Of a stretch of 20,891 nucleotides of DNA, positions 9,234-17,724 are shown piece after piece. The stretch is from contig CAJPVJ010000740.1 of the NCBI GenBank assembly GCA_905397405.1, forward strand, positions 1 through 20,891, in the 5' to 3' direction. The stretch's first letter is position 1; each line of letters opens with the position of its first letter. A model generated the notes under the pieces. It was not told the DNA's origin, made no database searches, and saw only the letters and a list, made by a program, of their open reading frames with translations. Origin of the DNA: Oppiella nova (Eukaryota; Arthropoda; Arachnida; Sarcoptiformes; Oppiidae). The position numbers were made by a program, and so were the translations under genes.

Positions 9234-9444
9234 TTAACTTCCCATTTTATTAAATTTTCTCGTAATATGTGTGTTAGTTAGTGATAATTTGATACAGGGT
9301 GTTACGCTTTCTTTATACCAAATATGCGAACCCTCAATTGTGTCCCCGAAAATATCATTTTCTTTATCATCTATGAACAAGTTGAATCGTTCGTAAATTC
9401 GTCCAATCAGTGTGTTTTTATACTTGACAATATCATTAAGACCT
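9234..9444 (-). CDS. Open coding-like stretch, partial, unrecognised
   Basis: An open frame of about 69 codons ends at a TAA 71 bp upstream of the 303-aa ORF. It contains YKNTLIGRIYERFNLFIDD and HIWYKESVTPCIKLSL. It has no ATG of its own, and codon use and base composition match the two ORFs on either side. It is best seen as part of the same minus-strand island. A splice-acceptor-like ttttaactag lies at its upstream edge, so it could be an exon. Without a family match I leave this open and treat it as a fragment. Confidence 0.4.
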
Positions 9445-9563
9445 AGTTAAAAGGTATATCTTTAGTACTTGAGTTCCGGTATGGCATTAACCGTGTGGAG
9501 GAAGCCTAGAACATTTGGCAACTTTATCAGTCGGCCCTTTACATCGTTTTTGAAGTTTTTGGT

Positions 9564-9929
9564 TCAGCTTTTTTTATTTAAAGATTCGGTAACTGATTTA
9601 TTAATTTGATTTATATCACGGAATTTAAGCCAGTTAGCAACAGAAGTGGCACTATACTTTTGGCCGAACTCAAAAATTCTTTTAATTACATCAATTCCAG
9701 CCTGGTCATAATATAAGGCTTTATCTCCAATCTTAATGATGGCATTGTTGATTTGGTTTAAATCATTTTTAATGTTATTTGAGAGTTGAAAGTCACTTTC
9801 GATTTTAGGTTCAACAGGTCGGGTTTTTTGTTTTTTCGGTGATAGATCAGGTGATCGACCACTACTTGAACCAGGGGTCGGTGATGATGAACTGCGTAGT
9901 TGATAATGGGATACAGCTGACTTGGACAT
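9564..9929 (-). CDS. Small basic protein with Ser/Pro-rich head, unrecognised
   Basis: This 121-codon frame starts with ATG at 9929 and has no intron. The first 40 residues are low-complexity and basic: SSSSPTPGSSSGRSPDLSP followed by KKQKTRP, which looks like a disordered region with a nuclear-localisation-type signal. The remainder (from about residue 44) is helical-looking, with spaced Ile/Leu (INNAIIKIGDKALYY, VIKRIFEFGQKY, VANWLKFRDINQINKSV). No known domain is recognised. It is the first frame of the minus-strand island that ends with the 303-aa ORF, and coding-like composition continues between them. Host gene, horizontally acquired gene and virus-like remnant are all possible. The sequence alone does not decide. 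Confidence 0.5.
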   Translation of the reverse strand: MSKSAVSHYQLRSSSSPTPGSSSGRSPDLSPKKQKTRPVEPKIESDFQLSNNIKNDLNQINNAIIKIGDKALYYDQAGIDVIKRIFEFGQKYSATSVANWLKFRDINQINKSVTESLNKKS

Positions 9930-10079
9930 TACCTACTTTATGTCACACTTTGAGTAGTAATGTAGCATTGTAATGTAAATTTTTCAATAATTTATTGTAA
10001 TAATATATGCTATAATTATTTTTGAGGTGTCCGATTATATAAAAATAAAGACCGGTATATTTTACACTTAAATAAATGA

Positions 10080-10740
10080 GTAATAACAATACAAGAGTAT
10101 TAAGGTGAAATTGCTTTTATAAAAATGCGATTACTTACCCAGTATATAAATGACCAGTATTTAGAACTAAATGACCAGTTCACAATATGAAAAAATATAA
10201 CAAGTTTTACTTTTTGTGTTGTTTATCAAAATGAGAGAACAAACAAAATTGCAATGATTTTTAGTAAATTAAGGTGACATCAAAACCCATATGGTGTCAA
10301 TTGCTCATTGAAATGAAATACATAGCAAATTAATATTGTACAATGGCGGATTAATATACTAATATTAACACAAAATAACAGTGATATTATTATGATATTA
10401 TTATTAACAGTGTTATAATAGTGATATTAACACAAAAATAAAATATGAATATCAACAGTGAGTTTTATTTGAAAATTTTAGCATATAACTATTATAAGGT
10501 GTGCACGCTTTCTATAGTTACAATCTATAATATTATATTATTACTATAATACAAATACAATTTTAAATACAATTTTAAATACAAATAAAATTGTTATTTA
10601 TAGTACGCAGGTAATTCAAGTATCAGAAACTTTATTCATATATAAGAAACACCATTATTGAATAGACCACAAGTTTAATTATAATGCATAATGTATAATA
10701 TGAATAGACCATTAAATAAAATGCTTAACAAATTAACAGT
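10080..10740. repeat. Far 3' flank of legumain A, duplicated
   Basis: This noncoding copy matches 2060-2640. Both contain the cgattacttaccca-like run, aactaaatgaccagtt, caagttttact with the following tgt(t/c)gtttatcaaaat, and atcaacagtgag. Small tandem repeats (aatacaattttaaat twice) lie near 10548-10580. The homology stops near 10778, where the orphan exon-like stretch begins. Confidence 0.6.
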
Positions 10741-10778
10741 CAGTTTTATGATATATATTGTAGTTTATTGTTGTACAG

Positions 10779-10865
10779 AATGAAGAGGAAGAGGATGTGT
10801 CGGATAAACGGGAAGTACCGGAAACGCCGCCGATTCACATCCACTTAGAACTACATATTAACTAA
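10779..10865 (+). CDS. Orphan 3' exon-like stretch (acidic, unrecognised)
   Basis: An open frame of 28 codons plus TAA follows tttattgttgtacag, a good-looking splice acceptor. It encodes NEEEEDVSDKREVPETPPIH followed by IHLELHIN-stop. Base composition is close to 50% GC in DNA that is otherwise below 25%, and the acidic plus Pro-rich sequence looks like a real protein C-terminus. Upstream exons are not visible. The aligned flank in the D unit has the same tttattgttatacag but not the exon, so the coding-like stretch begins exactly where homology to the D unit ends. It may be a last exon of a gene with a long intron, or an inserted fragment of one. The parent gene is not recognised. Confidence 0.38.
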   Translation, partial: NEEEEDVSDKREVPETPPIHIHLELHIN

Positions 10866-11210
10866 TTTTGATAGGATTTCAAACATTATTTTATTTATTA
10901 GTTTTTTATGATTCCTATGATTATTATCACGTATACTCAGTGTTTAATGCAATTAAAATCTGTATGTGAACAAAGTTTATTTTTTACAGTTGCTATTAAT
11001 TAGGTTATAATTATATATTGCATAATAAACATTTTGTTTCACAGTTTTTCCTAACAAATATTTTTAAAATTATACTTTACTAGTTATATAAAATATTTTT
11101 TAACTCTGCACTTAAAATACATTACAATCATTTAACCAGTTAATAGATTATTTAAAATTTAGGTTTGTAAATTTAATTATATTATTTTAATTTTGATAGG
11201 TAATTCACAT
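10866..11210. other. AT-rich near 3' flank of legumain A
   Basis: No gene is seen. The stretch holds likely polyadenylation signals for legumain A (AATAAA-type words on the minus strand near 10900). Its last 200 bases resemble the 3' flank of pseudogene E. Confidence 0.35.
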
Positions 11211-13343
11211 TCATATAATATTAGTAAATTGATTGTTAACATTTTGCTGACAATGTTGTACCAATTGATTGACAGCAATATCGGCATCACTTGATTCAGT
11301 CATATGTTCGCAAATATTCACAAATATTTGCATTTTTCTTAAAACATACGTATTCTAGAAAAACAATAACATAATGTATAATAATTATTTAACAATTAAA
11401 AATAACTATTGTTTACCTTGTTCAAATTAAAACATTTATCATTGAAAGTGTCGACCAGTTTTCGATAGCATTCATGATTATTGAGCTCTTGTTTCGTATG
11501 GAGTATAGCATTGGTTGCGATGTTTGGCATTAAGTGTTGAATACTATTCACGTATTCATTGAACACGTTATCCACGTATTCGCGACCTTTCAATAGCATT
11601 CATGATTATTGAGCTCTTGTTTCGTATGGAGTATAGCATTGGTTGCGATGTTTGGCATTAAGTGTTGAATACTATTCACGTATTCATTGAACACGTTATC
11701 CACGTATTCGCGACCTTTCAGTATAGTCTCCAACTCTTTAGTTAATCTATAAAAATATATAATAAATAAATATTTTGTTTTATTTAATAAAATATTTGTC
11801 ACAAAATAATTTACTCATTTTTCTCATCCACATCATTTGTCTCACTGATACGTCTCTGTAGTATATACAGTGGTGCATCCCATTTGATGACAGCGCCATA
11901 ATTTTTCTCATTATCATGCACATTTATTTTACTCGTATAATTATGCGGTTTATGACCTAGTAGTTTAAATTTAAATTTAAAATTTAAATTAATATTACCT
12001 AGAAAACATTACATTTATTTTTTAAAAATAATTAAAAATATCTACCAACCTAAAAATTCTGAAATTTTTAAAGGGCCCATGGTTAAATCACCATATCGTT
12101 GAGCATGTTGTATGCCAGGTGATGTGGGTTCAGTAACGTTATACCTATCGGCAAACAATTTAAATTGTTGGTCAAAATTTTCAGTATCTAGGTCAACTGC
12201 CTCATCGTTTATTAGCCAGTAACTAGCAAACCAGGCACCTTAATTAAAAAAAATAATATTTGTATAAGCAAGTTATAAATAAAATATATTACAATTATTT
12301 GATAATTACTACCTAGGAATGTTTTATAAGTTTTATCATATTTCCAGAAGTAGCTAGGATCTTTTGGTGTCGACGAGGTGGCAGCATATATGTTAATGTT
12401 AGCCGGTAATAGTTTATCAAACATTGATCCTGAAAATAATTTTTAAATTTTCTAATTATATATATACTTTATACACTTAAGTTTGTTATTATTATATATA
12501 ATTACCTGATTCACAAGTATCAATATAAAATACGAGCTTGGCAAATTTATTTTTACTATGCATATCTACTAGGGCTTTGTTTAAGTCTGTGGCATATAGT
12601 TGACCAGTGGCAAACATAACAGCACCTTGTTTATTTTATGATAAATAAATTATTTCATACAATGATCTAAAACATTTAAACTACTCAAGGCCAAACAGTA
12701 ATTACCAGGCATTCCATGATCGCCAAAATAAGCAAATATATGATCGTCAGGTCCACTATTGATAACCTTTTTACCTTGGTTCGCTAATTCTTGGTCACCC
12801 TGTAGAGCACCTAAGAAATTCTTAAGTAAATAGCATAATAATTAGCACATAGTAGCTTAATCAATTTTAAAATAATTATATAATACCATACTTTAGGTAT
12901 AAGATAGTATAGTAATTACTTTATAACTAGCTTAATCAATTTTAAATACTTTAGGCGTAACATCTTTGCCGGTGTAGTCTTTTGGGACACCCTTATAGAC
13001 ATCGGTGCCGTTGAAGTCATTAATGACTATACCGGGTGTAGGGTTGGCCTTATTATTAGTGATATCGTCGTAATGAAAAATAATTATATTTTCTTCGGGT
13101 ATACCGTATGACCGGAATAAGTGCCACGCTTTGTATACAATGGCCTAGGTATAAATATAATATAAGATAATATCTATTTATAGTTTTAAAAATATTTACC
13201 TGGTCAGCGTAATTATACCACCCATTACTACCAGCGCATAATAGGATCCAATTTTTACCTTTATTTGCCTTGGTGAAATGTTTAGCAAATGGTACAGCAT
13301 TAGCAGCAATTACAAATAATGCGAGTACAATTAATAATTTCAT
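11211..13343 (-). CDS. LGMN: Legumain-like cysteine endopeptidase A, nine exons
   Basis: Legumain (family C13) is a secreted or lysosomal protease that normally cuts after Asn. Exons: 13200-13343, 12950-13144, 12706-12820, 12506-12625, 12313-12429, 12050-12238, 11815-11956, 11417-11746 and 11211-11354, all GT..AG and phase-consistent. The protein has a 16-residue signal peptide ([16 protein letters not shown]). Next come [12 protein letters not shown] with the catalytic Asn 44, HYDDI and [13 protein letters not shown] with catalytic His 148, and YIDTCESG with catalytic Cys 189. The C-terminal prodomain keeps four cysteines (NHECY, DKCFN, NICEH, QHCQQ). Without the exon 8 duplication the product is 455 aa, as expected for the family. 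As given, a 128-bp perfect tandem duplication in exon 8 breaks the frame after NNHECY, leaving the protease domain whole but the prodomain cut. S1-pocket residues differ from human. A TATA-like box lies about 85 bp upstream. Confidence 0.88.
11465..11720. repeat. Perfect 128-bp tandem duplication in exon 8 of legumain A
   Basis: Bases 11465-11592 and 11593-11720 are identical (each starts atagcattcatgattattga and ends cgcgacctttca). The unit is not a multiple of three, so the second copy is read in another frame and a TGA follows directly after the first. Zero differences means either a very recent event or an assembly error. Exon 8 is also disturbed in pseudogenes C and D. Confidence 0.95.
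12853..12956. repeat. Partial duplication at the exon 2 / intron 2 border of legumain A
   Basis: The 19-mer tagcttaatcaattttaaa occurs at 12853-12871 and again at 12928-12946. In both cases atactttagg follows (12888-12897 and 12947-12956). The second copy includes the exon 2 donor site, so the first is a stray donor-like sequence inside intron 2. Confidence 0.55.
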
Positions 13344-13424
13344 TATAAATTTAAAAATATTTAGATTTTTTAAATAATGTTAATATTAATAAGTTTTTAA
13401 TAATAACTGTATAAAAGTCTCATT

Positions 13425-13433
13425 ATTTATATA
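13425..13433 (-). promoter_or_regulatory. TATA-like box of legumain A
   Basis: TATATAAAT reads on the minus strand about 85 bp upstream of the ATG at 13343. In DNA this AT-rich the motif alone is weak evidence. Its distance suits a short 5' leader. Confidence 0.3.
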
Positions 13434-14051
13434 CTGTTCAAATAGTATTAATTATCTAATATTTATTTGTTATTGATGTACTTTATCAATGTACAGTTAC
13501 ATTGCATTGTCATATGATATAACTATTAAATAATGTAATATTTAATTAATACAACATAATAGATATTTCATACGATATTGACTGATATTTTTATAATGTG
13601 ACAAAAATAACCCCATGCATTGTTATCAAAATTACACTGAGCATATATGCACTATACCTAATAATTTTTAAAATTATTAATAAAGATTATAAGTTTTTAA
13701 ATATATATTCTAAGAAAACTATTACATACATCTTATGTCATAGTTTATATATAATTATACTGTATTTAATTAATTAAAATGTGATTTAAAATAAGTTACA
13801 TTCATAAAACTTTTGGTATTTATATATTTTATTTTATCATTAAATAATTATTCTTAAGATATTTAATTAACAATATTTTTATGATTTAATTAATACTAGT
13901 TTTATACGGTTTCAACAATAAACAATTGTATAATATATTATTTGTTGTCAAGGCAACTATGGCTATCAAGGTTTGTAACATTAATAATAAGTTATTAATA
14001 ACAATAACAATAAATTAAATATTAAAATAATACGCAAAATACTAACTTTAA
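13434..14051. other. Intergenic region between divergent legumain A and GGACT-like gene
   Basis: This AT-rich stretch has no open frame of note and must hold the promoters of both divergent genes. A short ATG GCT ATC AAG followed by gtttgt near 13960 looks like a mini-exon but does not connect in frame to the GGACT-like exon, so I leave it uncalled. Confidence 0.35.
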
Positions 14052-14728
14052 ATGGACAGACATTACGTGTTTTTCTATGGGACTATTAAACGAGGTATTG
14101 TTATAAATGATTACCTTATTAATATTGATAGTTTACACAAAATATAAATACCCTGAACCTTTTACGCCTGACACAATTTACAGGTGAGCCTAACAACCGT
14201 TATGTCGCCGACAAAACCGGTTATTACGGGAACTCCGAGTTTTACGGGAGGGCACAGACTGTGGACGAGTGGCCGCTAGTGATAGTCTCCGAGCATAACA
14301 TACCTATCCTTTTATATCGTAGGCATTCCGGAAAGGTATGTATATTTCATTGTTTATATTAAAACTGTAATAAAATTTTATTTTTCAAACAGCGAGTCAT
14401 TGGCGACATCTATAGGGTTGACAACAAAATGAAGGACAGATTGGATGAGTTGTGTTCACAACCCGTATGGCATATGCGGATGGAGGCGCCGGTAGTTTTA
14501 GATACCGGCGATGTTATTACAGTTTGGATTTATTTTATACCAGATTTTAAGCCTAGATTATTAAAATTAAATACCCTGGAGTGTTATACTAGTAAGGGCT
14601 ATCATGGTCTACCTTATAATTTGGCCAGTCGTATGCTGGAGGACAGGGAGCTAAAATTAAAAACCCTGTGCGATATTAAACGTTGTAATTGTAATAGATG
14701 CTATTGTAATAATGATCAAGCGTATTAA
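14052..14728 (+). CDS. GGACT: Gamma-glutamylamine cyclotransferase-like protein
   Basis: Enzymes of this AIG2/GGCT-fold family release 5-oxoproline from gamma-glutamyl amines, for example in breakdown of transglutaminase crosslinks. Exons are 14052-14094, 14184-14335 and 14393-14728, with GT..AG introns, giving 176 aa. The family hallmark loop FFYGTIKRGEPNNR (residues 7-20) is intact. It is followed by EWPLVIVSEHNIPILLY (43-59) and GDIYRVDNKMKDRLDEL (69-85), all matching human GGACT closely. The C-terminal SKGYHGLPYN matches the human SEGPHGLRYN. Two things are odd. The position of the catalytic Glu 82 of human GGACT (FLDDFESCP) is Cys 86 here (RLDELCSQP). A tail of about 30 residues beyond the usual end carries five cysteines spaced CX4CXCX2CXC (158-170). 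Fold assignment is firm. Ordinary catalytic activity is doubtful. It converges on legumain B. Confidence 0.88.
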
Positions 14729-14858
14729 ACTTATTTTATTAATATAATTGTTAATTAAATATTTATAAACTTAATAATTTACAAATGCTTTATTCGTATA
14801 CAGAATATCATTATTAAAACATGAAAATATATTTTATGTTAGCCAATATATATTGTAA

Positions 14859-14875
14859 TTTATTGTATTAATAAA
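14859..14875. terminator. Overlapping polyadenylation signals for convergent genes
   Basis: AATAAA reads on the plus strand at 14870-14875, 142 bp after the GGACT-like stop. TTTATT at 14859-14864 gives AATAAA on the minus strand, 110 bp after the legumain B stop. The two signals nearly touch, so the transcripts' ends would meet or overlap slightly. The motif is common in AT-rich DNA, hence the low confidence. Confidence 0.35.
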
Positions 14876-14973
14876 TAATATTATTTAAAAATACAGTTTA
14901 AATATTAATCATTTAATTATTTCAAAATTTTTATAATTTAGATTTAAGAAAATGTTTACTTATTATTGTATTT

Positions 14974-16649
14974 TTAAATAATACTTTCAATTGGTTTCAC
15001 ATTTTTATTGCAGTGTTGTATCAATCGGTTGACAGCAATGTCCGCATCACTCGAGTCACGCATTTGTTCGCAAATATTCACAAATACTTTCAATTTATTC
15101 AAAGCGTATGTATTCTTGAAAATTAAACATAAAATTATTTAATTCAAGTTTAATTAGTTAATTACTTTACCTGTCCTAAAACATAACACATGTCATTGAA
15201 AGTGTCGACCAGTTTCCGATAGCATTCCCTATTATTGAGCTCTAGTTTGCCATTCAATGCGATATTGGCGTCAATTGCCGGCAATTCATTCACGTATTCC
15301 GCGATCTGTTTATCCATTAGTTTCCGACGGCTTAACAAACCCTCCAATTCTGTGACATATCTATGAAATTAATAGAAAACTTAAAATAAAATTTTGTTTT
15401 AATAAATTAAATATAATTACTTTTGTTTCTCATTCATATCATTTGCTTGTTCAATTTGGTGTCTCAGTAGATATATTGGTGCATCACGTGCCGGTGCCAT
15501 ACCCGCAGGTTTGTTAGGCAATGAATTTGTGTTAAATTGAACTTGTTTATCTCCTGTTAATTAATATTAATTTTTAAACTTACTAATTTTAATATAAAAT
15601 TTAAACTAACCCATGTAAGTTGAAACATGTTGTTTGGCAATAGACAAATTGCCATATTGTTGTGCATGCTGAAACAACAATTCACCGTCCATGGTAAAAT
15701 TATTATGTTCTTTGATGTATTGATACTGGGTCGATATTTGTTCCTTGGTCAAATCATTGTGTTCACTATCATACAGCCAGTTATATGCAAAATATACACC
15801 TATTTATTGTATAATTTTAAAATACTTACTTAATATTAATATAGTTTTGTATTTATAAAGTGTTATAAGGTACCTAGATAAGTTTGTAAGTTCTTATCAT
15901 GTTCACACTTCCAACCTAATTCACCAGGTAGAGTTGCGGTCACAGCATAGACGTTGATATTAGTTGGCAATAGTTTATCAAACATTGATCCTAGTTAATA
16001 ATAAAATATGTGATTAATATACCTAGAATAATATTTATTAGAAAAAAATTACCAGCTTCGCATGCTGCCAAATAAAATACCAACTCGCTATATTTATTAT
16101 CCATGTGCATTTTCTTGAGTACCGCGTTCAATTCAATGGCGTGTAATACACCACGGGGAAACATTACAGTTTCTATTAATAAAAATAATTTGAAATAATA
16201 AATAATTTAATAACTATCAATTTAATATATAGTTTACCTTCGGCACCATGATCATCAAGGTAGACGAATATACGATCATTTGGTCCACTTTTGACAACTT
16301 TTTTACCTTGTTTCTCTAAGTCCACATCACCCTTAAGTACAGCTAAAAAGTTCTGTAAAATAATAACTAAATCATAAATAAATTTATAAATCGTCTTAAT
16401 TAAATAACTAGTTCACCTCTGGTGTAACCTCATCCTTAGTATAGTGTTTCGGTACCTCATACGGGGTTTTATAGACATCCGGACCGTCTATCCTATTGAT
16501 GACTACACCGGGGGTCGGGTTTTGTTTATGGTATGCAATGTCGTCGTAATGCATAACAATAATGTTTTCGTCGGGTATACCGTGTTTACGGATTACTTGG
16601 TAAGCGTGGTATACGTCGGCCTTTAGGGTAATAATTAAGTTAATTATAT

Positions 16650-16695
<46 letters not shown>

Positions 16696-16853
16696 AAACA
16701 TATAGTTACCTGCATTCCGTAATTGATCCAGGTATCAGCACTGGCACACAAGACTATCCATGTCTTACCCGGGTGAGGTTCGATTAGTTTGTTTAGAAAT
16801 GGGACCGCATTTACGGCTAACAATAATAACGAAAACACTACAATTACCTTCAT
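14974..16853 (-). CDS. LGMN: Legumain-like cysteine endopeptidase B, intact, nine exons
   Basis: Exons: 16710-16853, 16417-16620, 16238-16352, 16053-16172, 15874-15990, 15611-15799, 15421-15553, 15171-15360 and 14974-15114. All have GT..AG borders and phases agree throughout, giving 450 aa. Intron positions equal those of gene A. Signal peptide [16 protein letters not shown], then WINYGMQ with catalytic Asn 44, [19 protein letters not shown] with catalytic His 151, and YLAACEAG with catalytic Cys 192. The prodomain keeps four cysteines (NRECY, DMCYV, NICEQ, QHCNK). The GSNG loop before the catalytic Asn is replaced by SADT. Pocket residues equivalent to human Arg44, Glu187 and Asp231 are Gly, Ala and Val. 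The protein is diverged from A (an older duplicate) and shows none of the exon 8 damage of A, C and D. Intron 1 has a GA microsatellite. It is probably secreted or lysosomal with altered cleavage preference. Confidence 0.9.
16654..16692. repeat. (GA)n microsatellite in intron 1 of legumain B
   Basis: An uninterrupted run of 19 AG/GA units. On the transcribed minus strand it is a CT run just downstream of the exon 1 donor, so length changes should not disturb splicing at the far acceptor. Confidence 0.95.
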
Positions 16854-16894
16854 GATTTTAGGTAAATAGCTTTTACATTAAGTTTAATTGCTCA

Positions 16895-16901
16895 ATTTAT
16901 A
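16895..16901 (-). promoter_or_regulatory. TATA-like box of legumain B
   Basis: TATAAAT on the minus strand about 45 bp upstream of the ATG at 16853. It fits a short leader like that of gene A, but the motif is frequent here. Confidence 0.3.
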
Positions 16902-17724
16902 GAAATATTTGGTGTATAAAACATACAGTAACAATCTACTAGTACTGTATATCAAAATAAGGTACATAGTTTAGGTATCACAATTTTGTTGTTACTACAT
17001 TGGTTACTTAATTATCACAAATTATATTTCTGTTTAATATATTAAACCTATGCAATCATGTTTTAAAAAACAGTTAAATGATGGACAGTGATAACTATTT
17101 AAAAAGTTATCATGGGAAAGTAACATATTATTGATTATAAAAATTAAAGAATGATAAAATTCTAAGAATTGTATCATTATAATACACTTAATGCACTTGT
17201 AATAATGTTTTTTTTGATCTATATAAAATAAATAATAATTTTAAAATTATCTTATATAATGTAGAATTTTTGCCGTGTCAATTCATTGTATAATATAAAG
17301 TTGTCCCGGATATATTTGTCCTTATATATAATATATAACTTTTAACCTGTATGTTACAATGATTAACTTAAAATACAACATTCTAATGCCCTTACGATAA
17401 CAACCAATTATATTATTTACAACAATTATTTTATTTATTTTACTTATAATGATAATCTCTACAGAATAAAATTTAAATATAAATCATATGATAAATTAAC
17501 AAATTAACTGTAATACAGTATATCATTTGATATTTATGTTGAATTATAAAATTGTAATTTATTTGTTACATTCTGATGATATCAACTTAAATACTTATAA
17601 TAGTACAGTATTAATAAGTTTTATAATAAGATTGTTATATATTTTTAAATTCAATAATAAAAACTATTATATAATATTGCAAATATACAGTATTATAAAA
17701 GTAATCCGTTTAAAATAGTATGTA
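16902..17724. other. Intergenic AT-rich region, nothing recognised
   Basis: It lies between the start of legumain B and the 3' end of the first receptor gene. Frames such as 17527-17718 (plus) are Ile/Asn/Tyr-rich and look like by-products of base composition. No RNA gene or repeat family was identified. Confidence 0.4.

Noticed and set aside
13950-13970. Upstream mini-exon of the GGACT-like gene
   Set aside because: The phase does not fit any acceptor before the first conserved residues, and the ATG at 14052 already gives the family-typical N-terminus.
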